NCBI RefSeq assembly: GCF_026041215.1
Contig: NZ_JAPEIQ010000013.1
Span: 186,001-250,000, forward strand
Source: Hoyosella sp. YIM 151337
GTDB lineage: Bacteria > Actinomycetota > Actinomycetes > Mycobacteriales > Mycobacteriaceae
DNA length: 64,000 nucleotides
Reading direction: 5' to 3'
Part shown: positions 53,724 to 62,450 of the stretch, piece after piece
Numbering within the stretch: the first letter of the stretch is position 1
How the letters are laid out: every line of letters starts with the position of its first letter
The notes under the pieces: model-generated
Database searches by the model: none
The model's input: the letters and a program-made list of their open reading frames with translations, nothing else
Told to the model about the DNA's origin: nothing
Translations under genes and position numbers: made by a program

Positions 53724-55994
53724 TCACTGCATGGCCCCTACAAGCAACTGGCCAAGCGCAATACCCCCGTCGTTGGGGGGCACCCGGTGATGAGTGAGAG
53801 CCCGGAACCCGCGTGCCGAAAGCGCGTTTCGCGTGAGGCTCAGCAGCAGTCCGTTCTGGAAGACTCCCCCGGTAAGCGCAACGACTGCCAGACCAGATGC
53901 CGAGCGCGCGGCTTCTGCCCAGTGCAGCGCCAGATCGGCCACCGCACGATGGCAGCGCGCGCCGATTTCACCGGCCGGGACACCTGCCCGTATGTCGGAG
54001 ATGACGGCCTGCAACAGCGGGGCCGGATCGGCGATCCCGTCTGCGATCGAAAAACGGTATTGGGGAGTGCCCGGACAGCCGCGCGCCAGACCTTCGAGCT
54101 CGATGGCGGCTTCGGCCTCATAATCCACCACCTGCCGGACACCGCTCAGCGCGGCCACCGCGTCGAACAGGCGGCCCATGCTCGATGTCGTTGCGCATCC
54201 CAGCCCCGTTTCCAGCTGGTGCGCCAGAATGCGCCGCTCTGCAGCGGGACACGCCTTGACCGGTGGCAGATCCGCATCCCATGGCAGGCCGGCTGCGAAA
54301 AGGTGGGCCAGCGCCATGCGGTATGGGCGCTCGACGCTGATGTCGCCTCCGGGCAGCGGCACATACTTCAGATGCCCGAACCGCTGAACGTCCTTATAGC
54401 CGCCGATGAGAACCTCACCGCCCCACACTGCCCCATCGGTGCCGTAGCCCGTGCCGTCGAAGGCCAGGCCGATTACGGTTTCCTCGCCGCCGAGGCCGTG
54501 CTCAGCCATCGTTGCCGCGATGTGCGCGTGGTGATGCTGGACCAGACGCAGCGGGCGCGTGCCTGCATTGCGGCGCGCCCACGCTGTCGATCGGTACCCA
54601 GGATGCGCATCAGCGAACACTTGTTCCGGCCGCACGCCCGTCAGGTTCTGAAGGTGGCTTTCGGTGTTCGTGAAGGCGTCGAGTGTCGCGATATCATCCA
54701 TGTCGCCGACGTGCTGACTCAGCCAAACGTATCGCCCTTCACCCACTGCGCACGTGTTCTTCACATCCGCTCCGACGGCAAGCGTTGCCGGAATCGGCAC
54801 CGGCAGGGCGAGCGGCAGCGGAGCGTATCCCCGTGAGCGGCGGATCGGCATTTCCGCACCGTCCACGATTCGCACCACCGAGTCGTCGCACGGCACCAGA
54901 ATCGGCCGGTCATGCAGCAGCCACGCGTCCGCGATGCCAGCGAGTCGCTGCAGCGCATCCTCGTTGCGAAAAGCGATCGGCTCGCCACCGAGGTTGCCCG
55001 ACGTCATAACGAGCACGTCGGGACCGACGTTGTCCCCGGGTAAACCGAGTAATAAATGGTGTAGCGGCGTGTACGCGAGCATGACTCCCAGATCCGGGAT
55101 TCCGGGAGCCACGCCGCGAGCGAGGCGCCCGGCCGGGTTTTTAGGCAGCAGCACAATCGGACTCTGTGAACACTGGAGCACCCGCAGCGAATCGCTTCGA
55201 ACAACAGCGATCTCACCGGCTGTGGTGCCGTCGCGCACCATCACCGCGAATGGTTTGGCGCGCCGGCGCTTTCGGTCGCGAAGCCGGGCGACTGCGGCCT
55301 CATTGCGGGCGTCGCATGCGAGATGAAACCCACCAAGACCCTTCACTGCCACGATCGCGCCATGAGCCATCAGCATGCGCGCCCGCTGCAGCGCGGCCTC
55401 GCCGTTCAGCCGATTGGGGCCATCGGTCAATTCGAGCGTGGGTCCGCACGCTGGACATGCGATTGGCTGGGCGTGGAATCGGCGATCACCCGGATCGCGA
55501 TACTCGGCCGAGCACGTGGCGCACATCGGGAATTCGGCCATGGTCGTGGCGGCCCGGTCGTACGGCAGCTCCCGAATTATCGTGAAGCGGGGGCCGCAGT
55601 TCGTGCAGGTAATGAAGGGGTGCCGGTACCTGCGGTTTGCTGGGTCCTTCAGTTCACGCACACAGTCAGCACAGATCGCGACATCAGGCGAAGCCAGCGT
55701 GCGGCCACCTGGATGTCGCGAGGTGCCGGCGATGCGAAAGCCAGTGCCGCCACGCGGCGGTATCGCTTCCGTCCGCAGCGATTCAACCACGGCCAGCGGT
55801 GGCGGGTCATGTGCAACGCGGTGCGCGAATTCGCGCACCGCGGGTTCGGAGCCCTCGACTTCGATGATCACCCCGTCGCTGTCGTTGCTCACTTCTCCGG
55901 TGAGGGCGAGCTCGCACGCAGTGGCATAGACGAATGGCCGGAATCCCACTCCTTGCACGACTCCGGTCACCAGCAACCTCTGCCGCACCCTCAT
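53724..55994 (-). CDS. hypF: Carbamoyltransferase HypF
   Basis: A 756-aa protein that uses carbamoyl phosphate and ATP to carbamoylate HypE. Acylphosphatase domain at 1-90 (VTGVVQGVGFRPFVYATA), two zinc fingers (CADCVRELKDP...CTNCGP and CATCSAEYRDP...CPACGP), a YrdC-like domain with VKGLGGFHLACDA, and a Kae1-like C-terminal domain with HHHAHIAATMAEHGL and GLAFDGTGYG. It overlaps the second hypC by 4 nt and lies 33 nt before the first. Confidence 0.95.
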   Translation of the reverse strand: MRVRQRLLVTGVVQGVGFRPFVYATACELALTGEVSNDSDGVIIEVEGSEPAVREFAHRVAHDPPPLAVVESLRTEAIPPRGGTGFRIAGTSRHPGGRTLASPDVAICADCVRELKDPANRRYRHPFITCTNCGPRFTIIRELPYDRAATTMAEFPMCATCSAEYRDPGDRRFHAQPIACPACGPTLELTDGPNRLNGEAALQRARMLMAHGAIVAVKGLGGFHLACDARNEAAVARLRDRKRRRAKPFAVMVRDGTTAGEIAVVRSDSLRVLQCSQSPIVLLPKNPAGRLARGVAPGIPDLGVMLAYTPLHHLLLGLPGDNVGPDVLVMTSGNLGGEPIAFRNEDALQRLAGIADAWLLHDRPILVPCDDSVVRIVDGAEMPIRRSRGYAPLPLALPVPIPATLAVGADVKNTCAVGEGRYVWLSQHVGDMDDIATLDAFTNTESHLQNLTGVRPEQVFADAHPGYRSTAWARRNAGTRPLRLVQHHHAHIAATMAEHGLGGEETVIGLAFDGTGYGTDGAVWGGEVLIGGYKDVQRFGHLKYVPLPGGDISVERPYRMALAHLFAAGLPWDADLPPVKACPAAERRILAHQLETGLGCATTSSMGRLFDAVAALSGVRQVVDYEAEAAIELEGLARGCPGTPQYRFSIADGIADPAPLLQAVISDIRAGVPAGEIGARCHRAVADLALHWAEAARSASGLAVVALTGGVFQNGLLLSLTRNALSARGFRALTHHRVPPNDGGIALGQLLVGAMQ

Positions 55995-56269
55995 CCCGAA
56001 TCACCGCTAGCCGCCGCCGGGTCGGCACGGCCGAGCAGTTCGAGTCCGGCGCGGGCTTGCGCGGCAGCATCGGCGCTCACTCGATCGACAGCGAAACCCA
56101 TATGGATGATCACCCAGTCGCCGGGGGCAACGGGTGGACGGTCACCGGGGAGGTCCGGCAGCATGCCGATGTTGACCTTTCGCGGCTGCCCCTCGACGTC
56201 GACAAGCGCGAGCTGGTTGCCGTATCCATCGAGCATCCGTTTTACCCGACCGGGTATACCGAGGCACAT
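55991..56269 (-). CDS. hypC: Hydrogenase maturation chaperone HypC (copy 2)
   Basis: A 92-aa HypC-family protein, starting MCLGIPGRVKRMLDG with Cys2, and with VAPGDWVIIHMGFAVDRVSADAAAQ. It is shorter and clearly different from copy 1. Two HypC-type proteins in one operon suggests one acts with HypD/HypE during assembly and the other escorts the large subunit. It follows the protease gene by 3 nt. Confidence 0.93.
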   Translation of the reverse strand: MCLGIPGRVKRMLDGYGNQLALVDVEGQPRKVNIGMLPDLPGDRPPVAPGDWVIIHMGFAVDRVSADAAAQARAGLELLGRADPAAASGDSG

Positions 56270-56272
56270 CGT

Positions 56273-56821
56273 TCAACCGTCCTCTCGCGAAGCAATCGGC
56301 TGCATAGCACCTGACCGCAGGGTGGTGAGGAGTTCACAGATCTTCCGAACAGCGTCAGGCACGGCATGTTCAACTTCCGGTGATAGGCCTATGCCTTCGC
56401 GAGTGGTGGCTGCTTCGCAACCGATCACGAACGTGCGCGGCAGGCGGCCGCCCAGTGCGTCGAGGCTGGCGAACACCGCCGCCGGATCCATGGCGTGGCC
56501 GTCAAGCTGAGCTGCGTTTCGCGGCACATCCAGCGACCGCAACTGCGGGAGGTCGCGCGCGGAGACCTCAAGAACGTGAACCGTCCCCGGCGCACCGCGG
56601 TTGGGCAGCGCGTCGATAAGCATGAGTACGTCCCATTGTTCGAGGAGGTCGTAGGCGAGATGCATGCCGCGGATTCCGTAGTCGACACAACGCGCATAGC
56701 TCAGCGCGCTAGCACTCCCTCCGTGCAGCGCGCGAAGGACGGCGGGACCGAATCCGTCATCGCTGAGAAAGATGTTCCCGATTCCCGCGACGAGGACATG
56801 CGGCGATCGCTGTTCTGCCAT
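56273..56821 (-). CDS. Hydrogenase maturation protease (HupD/HyaD type)
   Basis: A 182-aa endopeptidase that removes the C-terminal peptide of the large subunit after nickel insertion. VLVAGIGNIFLSDDGFGPAVL is the conserved first strand and loop; the metal ligand that is usually Glu in DEG is Asp22 here. MLIDALPNRGAPGTVHVLE contains the second Asp ligand. ATG 56821 is chosen by homology. The large subunit does carry a cleavable tail (22 residues after the last His). Confidence 0.92.
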   Translation of the reverse strand: MAEQRSPHVLVAGIGNIFLSDDGFGPAVLRALHGGSASALSYARCVDYGIRGMHLAYDLLEQWDVLMLIDALPNRGAPGTVHVLEVSARDLPQLRSLDVPRNAAQLDGHAMDPAAVFASLDALGGRLPRTFVIGCEAATTREGIGLSPEVEHAVPDAVRKICELLTTLRSGAMQPIASREDG

Positions 56822-56832
56822 ACAAGCGCCTC

Positions 56833-56952
56833 CTACATCTGACGGATGCGTACGTAACGCTTGATATCGGGGAGCGAGCGCACTCCAATAACCAGTCCCA
56901 ACACCACCAGCAGGGAAACGGCGACCGTTGTGGCAACTCCGATTCCTTTCAT
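56833..56952 (-). CDS. 39-aa single-TM microprotein (DUF6893-like)
   Basis: A short gene, too small for usual gene calls: MKGIGVATTVAVSLLVVLG then a polar C-terminus VIGVRSLPDIKRYVRIRQM (39 residues). One TM helix covers about residues 6-24; the basic tail lies on one side. The ATG overlaps the stop of the 473-aa protein gene as ATGA, and its stop precedes the protease start by 11 nt. Its fixed position in the operon and coupling argue that it is translated. It matches what I know of DUF6893 small proteins linked to such hydrogenases. Confidence 0.75.
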   Translation of the reverse strand: MKGIGVATTVAVSLLVVLGLVIGVRSLPDIKRYVRIRQM

Positions 56953-58370
56953 GTTTCACCATCCTTTCGGGCTGCAATTGCACCGTCGCCGAGCGGTTCT
57001 AGTTCGCTCGGGGCGAAGTAGAAATAGCGGCCGAACCAGTCATGCAGGTCTGCCGCAGGGTCGTCGACAAGAACAACACCGATGTGCACGCCACCGTCGA
57101 CGTCTCGCTGCACGAGCGTCACGCGCGCTACTTGGTCTTTAAAGAAAAGGTCCTGCGCGTCCGCGAAACGCGCTGGATGCACGCGCACAAGACTGCCTTT
57201 GCCCACGGACACGCCCGCGATGTCGACCTGCTCTGACTCCGGGTCCACGCTGCGGTCAGCCGCGGGATCCCACCATGGCCTCGCTGTGGATTCGCTGCTC
57301 TCTGACATCACCTCCGCGGCGCCGGGCGGTACCTGCCCGATGTCCCGGATTGTTCCGTGCAGTGCACCCAGCGACTCAGCCGTGCTGCTATCAGCACGGT
57401 CAATGATCGTCGCCGCGAGCGGATCTGTCGCCCGGGCGAGTGCCTTCTCTTCGTCGGTCATCGCCAGGATCCGCAGCGTAAGAATCTCGTCGATCTCCGT
57501 CGCATCGAACATTGACCCCGCGCTCTCCCGTGCGACTTCGGGGTAGTCATAGAGAATGATTGGCGACGCAAGCACTATGCGTCGTTCACCCGCACGTCCC
57601 GCAAGAACTGGGAAGCACCGATGATGAGTGCAGCGTTTGGCGGCCGTGGCCAGTTCAGCTGCATCAGCGCTATCGACCGCCTGGTTTTCAGGCTCGAGCA
57701 GGGACACGAACTCTGCGTCACTGCTGATGAGCAGCAGGTGCGCACCTAGCAGCGATCTGCGCAGCGCATCGGTTTTGGGGCTGGGTCCCCGCGGTGCTGG
57801 CCCTGTGTTGCGAACACCGAGTCCGAGTATCACCGTGTGACCGCTGGGCGACTCCGCGGTGACTGTCGCATGGATGGGCCAGCGGGTGCGGCGTATCCGT
57901 CCCGCAACACGGTCGCCGTCATACAGTTCTGCAATGTCTTCCCCCGCACCCACGTGCCCTGTGAGGATAGTGCGCCGACCAGGTGAGATTTCTCCGAGAT
58001 CCAGCTCGTGGGCGATCGCCTCGTCCCACGACACATAATGCCGCTTGGCTATGGTCAGCGCGGGAGCAGGCACCCACGCACCGTTGCGAAATAGTTCCAC
58101 TTCGCGGCGCTGCAGCTGCAGAAACCGCAGCAATACCCGTACCCGCGGGTTGCCCCCCGTACGAACGAGGCATGAGACACGCATTTCGGCGTCCTCGCCC
58201 ACGCCGCGTTCCGCCGCTTCAGGCGGTCCCAGCACCCCGAACTGCCACCGGGTCTGGTTCTTGCGCGCATCGCAACGATAGGGATACAGCAAATACCCCT
58301 CGTACAGGACCGCATCTGCCACAGCCCGGGCCTGTTCCAGGCTTCGCGGATCAACCGCTGCGTCCCTCAT
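56949..58370 (-). CDS. Unrecognised 473-aa hydrogenase-operon protein
   Basis: A soluble protein with no signal or TM segment and no familiar domain. Near the N-terminus YEGYLLYPYRCDARKNQTRWQFGVL is distinctive. The middle has VILGLGVRNTGPAP and SLLGAHLLLISSDAEFVSLLEP; two cysteines and histidines occur as CTHHRCFPVLAGRAGERRIVLASPIILYDYPEVA. The C-terminus has an acidic WWDPAADRSVDPESEQVDIAG and ends in a beta-rich domain with DWFGRYFYFAPSELEPL. It is coupled to DUF6084 (4-nt overlap) and to the microprotein. A structural or maturation role is inferred from context only. Confidence 0.8.
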   Translation of the reverse strand: MRDAAVDPRSLEQARAVADAVLYEGYLLYPYRCDARKNQTRWQFGVLGPPEAAERGVGEDAEMRVSCLVRTGGNPRVRVLLRFLQLQRREVELFRNGAWVPAPALTIAKRHYVSWDEAIAHELDLGEISPGRRTILTGHVGAGEDIAELYDGDRVAGRIRRTRWPIHATVTAESPSGHTVILGLGVRNTGPAPRGPSPKTDALRRSLLGAHLLLISSDAEFVSLLEPENQAVDSADAAELATAAKRCTHHRCFPVLAGRAGERRIVLASPIILYDYPEVARESAGSMFDATEIDEILTLRILAMTDEEKALARATDPLAATIIDRADSSTAESLGALHGTIRDIGQVPPGAAEVMSESSESTARPWWDPAADRSVDPESEQVDIAGVSVGKGSLVRVHPARFADAQDLFFKDQVARVTLVQRDVDGGVHIGVVLVDDPAADLHDWFGRYFYFAPSELEPLGDGAIAARKDGET

Positions 58371-59023
58371 GGCGCGACCTCCCCCGGCTCGTGCTCCCGG
58401 ACTAGATCGGCTATCGCAGCATCGAGAGTAGTCAGGCCTCTTTCGGCTTTGATGCGCGCGAGCTGCTTGAGCGTGTCTGTCTCAAGCCGCAGCCAGCCGC
58501 TGTTCGGATAGTGCTGCTGGATGAGCGCGTGCCAGACCGCGACTGGCATGTCATACGGCGCCTCGCAATGCCACGGAATGCGTTCGACGTGGATTCCCGA
58601 ACCACTCCTGGTGAATACGGTGCCGCTGAAAAGCAGCACGAGCGGCACGAGGCCTCCCTGGCCGTGTTCGAGCGCATGAAGGTATTTCGCGGCCGTGACC
58701 TCGAAGTCATAGGTGCATGGAATGAGTAACGTCGCGTCGTAGCTGCCCGAGAAGCCTGGAACGGTCGTAGCGGTGTGCAGCCAGGGAAAGGTGCGCAGCG
58801 TTGAACCCCACCGATCGCGGGGCCCGAAGAGGTCACGTAAGCCCGCGGCTTCGTCGCTGCTGTACTTCCGGCGCTGCGGCTCGATGCGTATTTGACAGTT
58901 CAGGACGACCGCGTAGACCAGTGCGCCGCTCGTTTCGGCGATGCGCAGCCGAACCACGAGGTTCGGGGTGACGGCGAACAGCTCCGGCTCGATCCCGAGG
59001 ACGCTGAACTGCAGGTCAGTCAT
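58367..59023 (-). CDS. DUF6084-family hydrogenase-associated protein
   Basis: A 218-aa protein. QFSVLGIEPELFAVTPNLVVRLRI and FPWLHTATTVPGFSGSYDATLLIPCTYDFEVTAAKYLHAL are its conserved-looking parts; the C-terminal half is mostly helical with IPWHCEAPYDMPVAVWHALIQQHYPNSGWLRL. Known to me only as a family in hydrogenase operons of the actinobacterial type. It overlaps its upstream and downstream neighbours by 4 nt each, so translation is coupled. Function unknown. Confidence 0.78.
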   Translation of the reverse strand: MTDLQFSVLGIEPELFAVTPNLVVRLRIAETSGALVYAVVLNCQIRIEPQRRKYSSDEAAGLRDLFGPRDRWGSTLRTFPWLHTATTVPGFSGSYDATLLIPCTYDFEVTAAKYLHALEHGQGGLVPLVLLFSGTVFTRSGSGIHVERIPWHCEAPYDMPVAVWHALIQQHYPNSGWLRLETDTLKQLARIKAERGLTTLDAAIADLVREHEPGEVAP

Positions 59024-59706
59024 GGCAGACCGCCCGCGCGATCAGGTTCGGTGTTCTTACTGCGCGCCGCGATCCGTGTGAAGAAGTCCGCGATGCGGGC
59101 ACGCGCTTCTTGTCCGCCGTCGAAGCCGCGCCAGACTGCGCGCAGGTGGCCGACGAGCTCGTAACACGCGTCTATGGGGACAAGGTAGCTTTCCGGTCCG
59201 TCAGCCGTGTTAGCCGATGATTCGGGTGCACGGATCAGCAGGGCCTCGACGTCGTCGAGCATCGTCCGCAGCGGCGGGATCGCCAGGGTGAACCGCTCCC
59301 AATCTTCAAGGGGCAGTTGTGATTCAGTGGCACCGGCGGGCCCGGGGTAGAACGTGACCACACGCCCGAGCACCGAGTTCCGGAAGAAGAAGGCCAGGCC
59401 GACGGGGATATCGAGCGCGTTCCACTCCGCTGCGGTTATCGCGCCCGCCCCGAACCTCAGGTAGCGGTCGGGGACCGCACGAAAGCGAAGATGCGCGTGT
59501 TCGTCGGTAAACAACAGGTAGCAGGGTCGGCAGACGCACATCAATTGGCGGCCCTGCACATCGACAACGTGCGAGTGCTCCGCAGCGATCGGTACCGCGC
59601 ACATGTCGCACCGTTCGCCAGGTGGCGCGGCTGGGCGCCCCTCACGAATGCGGCGCAGCACGTCGAACGCGGGCGCACCCTCCGTTCCGCTGCTCTTTCC
59701 GGTCAT
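59020..59706 (-). CDS. DUF5947-family protein with zinc-ribbon cysteines
   Basis: A 228-aa protein. Cys33-x2-Cys36 (RCDMCAVPI) and Cys57-x-Cys59-x2-Cys62 (QLMCVCRPCYLLF) form a likely zinc ribbon near the N-terminus. A central domain with IPVGLAFFFRNSVLGRVVTFYPGPAGATES and LIRAPES, and a C-terminal helix with CYELVGHLRAVWRGFDGG follow. The family is found beside group 1h hydrogenases; a role in metal insertion or quality control has been suggested only by context. 4-nt overlaps on both sides. Confidence 0.82.
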   Translation of the reverse strand: MTGKSSGTEGAPAFDVLRRIREGRPAAPPGERCDMCAVPIAAEHSHVVDVQGRQLMCVCRPCYLLFTDEHAHLRFRAVPDRYLRFGAGAITAAEWNALDIPVGLAFFFRNSVLGRVVTFYPGPAGATESQLPLEDWERFTLAIPPLRTMLDDVEALLIRAPESSANTADGPESYLVPIDACYELVGHLRAVWRGFDGGQEARARIADFFTRIAARSKNTEPDRAGGLP

Positions 59707-60611
59707 CGCTCTGCCCCCGCTGGCAGACTCACGGAAAGCACTCCCTCTCTGGGCAGTACTGGCAGCGGCGTGAGATGTTCTTCACTGCCGTCGATGGCCG
59801 CGCCCGCTCGCCGCACATCGAAGTGGGCGTGACAGCGCGGACAGCGCAGCACCGACTCCCCTGCCTTGCCGCCCGCTCTTCGGTGCAGCACGGCACCAGC
59901 CATCGGGTGCAGGCAGTGGCCACACCGGTCCGCGAACGCAAAGACCTCGTCTCCGTTGCGGCATACGAGGATGGTGTGGTGACGGATCGTATAGCCCCGC
60001 ACCTCACCGTCGCACAGCTCGGCGAGTTCAGGCAGCGGTGCCCAGTGCGCATGGCGATGGACCTTCGTGAAAAGTGAATCGGGTGCAATCACGCCCGATT
60101 CACGAGGGGCTGTCTCCACCTCGAGGTCAGTTACTTCGGGAGCAGCTGCCTTTATCGCGCCTTCTACCGCGAGTTCCAGCGTTACGGACGACGACGGGCA
60201 ACTCTTACATGTGCCCTGGAAGCGCAACCTGGCCACACCACCGTCGATGCCGAGTAGTTCGACATCGCCGCCATGACTGCCCAGGTACGGCCGGACACTG
60301 TCGAGAGCGCGCCGTACCCGAACCTCAACGCCGTCGGGATGGAGACCATGGACGAGAAGCAGGCTTGCGACGAGGTCGTCGTCGGCAATCCTGCGGAGCA
60401 GCGTGTCGTGTCCCTCTTGTTCGGCGCACACTACTATGCGAGCGAGGGCCGCCCCATATAAGCCGACGACTTCCCGCAGCAGGTGTTCCGCACGTTCGCG
60501 CATGATCGGTCCACCCGCTGACATGGAGTCGAGCAGCGCGTCGATTCGGTCGCCGGAATTGCGCCAGTGCTCATTGCCCGGGCTGTGGTGAGCCTCTCGT
60601 TCGTTGATCAT
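59703..60611 (-). CDS. NifU-like / Rieske fusion protein
   Basis: A 302-aa two-domain protein with an extra N-terminal helical region. Residues about 95-165 are the NifU C-terminal domain (RPYLGSHGGDVELLGIDGGVA; cluster cysteines 135 and 138 in TCKSCPSS). Residues about 185-300 are a Rieske domain with Cys233-Leu-His235 and Cys260-His-Ala-His263; Cys230 and Cys257 nearby are additional. It is the gene directly after the catalytic subunits, so the natural role is electron transfer from the enzyme to the respiratory chain or Fe-S delivery to the small subunit. Confidence 0.88.
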   Translation of the reverse strand: MINEREAHHSPGNEHWRNSGDRIDALLDSMSAGGPIMRERAEHLLREVVGLYGAALARIVVCAEQEGHDTLLRRIADDDLVASLLLVHGLHPDGVEVRVRRALDSVRPYLGSHGGDVELLGIDGGVARLRFQGTCKSCPSSSVTLELAVEGAIKAAAPEVTDLEVETAPRESGVIAPDSLFTKVHRHAHWAPLPELAELCDGEVRGYTIRHHTILVCRNGDEVFAFADRCGHCLHPMAGAVLHRRAGGKAGESVLRCPRCHAHFDVRRAGAAIDGSEEHLTPLPVLPREGVLSVSLPAGAER

Positions 60612-60620
60612 GGAGAGCCA

Positions 60621-62435
60621 TCAGTCTGCGGTCAGTGACTGGGTGGGTGAATGCAGCTTCTCGAGTGTCTTCCCTCCGCCGAGGTACATGTGCACGCCGC
60701 AGGGCAAGCACGGGTCGAAGCTGCGCACGGTTCGCATGACATCAATGCCTTTGAAGTTCTCCCGACTGTTCTCCTCGAAAATCGGCTGCCCTTGGACCGC
60801 ATCCTCGTATGGGCCGGGTGTGCCGTAACTGTCCCGCGGGTTCGCGTTCCACGGCGTTGGCGGGTAAGGGTGGTAGTTAGCGATCTTGCCGTCGCGGATC
60901 ACCATGTGGTGGCTGAGGACGCCTCGCACGGCTTCGGTGAAGCCACAGCCGATGCCCTCGTCAGGTACCTCAAACGTCTCCCACGTTTTGGTTCTTCCGG
61001 CCCGGATCTCCTCGAGGGCTTTCTCGCAGAAGTGGAGCGCACATCCCGCGGCGTAGGCCTGGAAGTACGTCCTTGCCCGGTCACGTTCGATGGTGTTCGA
61101 GCCCTGCTTCGGGATCTTCCATTCGAAACTGACTGGGCCTTTCAGCGCGGTCTTCGGCAGGTTTATCTGGACACTGCTGCCCGTTGCTTTGACGTAGCCG
61201 ATGTCAACCAGCCCGGCCAGCGCTGTCGACCATAGCCGCGCGAGCGGGCCACCGCCGGTATCGAGGGCGAGGTGGTCTTTGCCGTCGTACCACCGCGGCG
61301 ACATCACCCATGAGTACTTGTCATCGAGATCCCGCTTCTGGGGGCGCGGATTGGTGTGCTGGTTCCACGGATGGCGCCGGTCCACAGGGTTTCCGAGCGG
61401 GTCGTGGCTCACGAACATTTCCTGATCGGACCAATCGTCGTAGTACGAACTGCCGAGCAGGATGCGGATGCCGAGATTGATGTCGACGAGCGATGTCGTC
61501 ACGAGTTTGCCGTCGACGACGACACCCGGGGTGACGAACATCTTGCGGCCCCACTCCTCCATATCCTTGTACGCGAAATTGCAGAACTCAGGGTCCTGGA
61601 AGGAACCCCAGCAGCCGAGCAGAGTGCGGCGCAGGCCGACTTTCTCGTAACCGGGGAGCGCGTCGTAGAAGAAATCGAACAAATCGTCGTGCATTGGCAC
61701 GACCTTCTTCATGAATTCGACGTACCGCATCAGTCGGCTCATGTAATCCGTCATCAGCTGGATTGTCGCGACGGTGCCCACGCCACCGGGATATAGCGTG
61801 GACGGGTGAACGTGACGCCCCTCCATCAGGCAGAACATTTCGCGGGTAGAGCGGCTGACCGCGAGGGCCTCGCGATAAAACTCCCCAGTGAACGGATTCA
61901 GCGAGCGCATAATGTCGCCGATCGTTGTGTAGCCATGTTCGCCAGCGTGGGGAGCCTCGGTCTTATTCGCCTTGTCCAGAACGCCGGGGTTCGTTTCGGA
62001 CACCATTTTCTCGCAGAAATCCACGCCAACCAGGTTCTCTTGGAAGATGTTGTGGTCGAACATGTATTCGGCCGCCTCGCCGAGGTTCACGATCCACTCG
62101 CCAAGATGCGGAGGCCGCACGCCGTACGCCATATTCTGCGTGTAACACGAGCAGGTTGCGTGGTTGTCGCCGCAAATGCCGCAGATGCGGCTGGTAATGA
62201 AATGCGCGTCGCGGGGATCTTTTCCTTTCATGAAGATCGAGTAGCCGCGGAAAATCGACGACGTGCTATGGCACTCGACGACCTCCTTCTTCTTGAAATC
62301 AATCTTGGTGTATATACCCAGGCTGCCAACGATCCGGGTAATCGGATCCCAGTTCATCTCGACCAGGCCGTCGGGACCCTCTTGGGGCAAAGGCGGCGTT
62401 GGCAGCGGGCCGGGGCCGTGAATAGTGGAAGTCAT
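60621..62435 (-). CDS. hhyL: [NiFe] hydrogenase large subunit, actinobacterial type (group 1h)
   Basis: A 604-aa subunit carrying the NiFe active site. L1 is RICGICGDNHATC with Cys85 and Cys88; L2 is DPCLPCGVH with Cys576 and Cys579, followed by a 22-residue tail to be removed by the maturation protease. RICGICGDNHATC and the length are typical of group 1h (formerly group 5), the oxygen-tolerant high-affinity enzymes that oxidise atmospheric hydrogen. No signal peptide, so the enzyme is cytoplasmic. It lies 15 nt after hhyS. Confidence 0.95.
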   Translation of the reverse strand: MTSTIHGPGPLPTPPLPQEGPDGLVEMNWDPITRIVGSLGIYTKIDFKKKEVVECHSTSSIFRGYSIFMKGKDPRDAHFITSRICGICGDNHATCSCYTQNMAYGVRPPHLGEWIVNLGEAAEYMFDHNIFQENLVGVDFCEKMVSETNPGVLDKANKTEAPHAGEHGYTTIGDIMRSLNPFTGEFYREALAVSRSTREMFCLMEGRHVHPSTLYPGGVGTVATIQLMTDYMSRLMRYVEFMKKVVPMHDDLFDFFYDALPGYEKVGLRRTLLGCWGSFQDPEFCNFAYKDMEEWGRKMFVTPGVVVDGKLVTTSLVDINLGIRILLGSSYYDDWSDQEMFVSHDPLGNPVDRRHPWNQHTNPRPQKRDLDDKYSWVMSPRWYDGKDHLALDTGGGPLARLWSTALAGLVDIGYVKATGSSVQINLPKTALKGPVSFEWKIPKQGSNTIERDRARTYFQAYAAGCALHFCEKALEEIRAGRTKTWETFEVPDEGIGCGFTEAVRGVLSHHMVIRDGKIANYHPYPPTPWNANPRDSYGTPGPYEDAVQGQPIFEENSRENFKGIDVMRTVRSFDPCLPCGVHMYLGGGKTLEKLHSPTQSLTAD

Positions 62436-62450
62436 CGCATGCCTCTTCGC

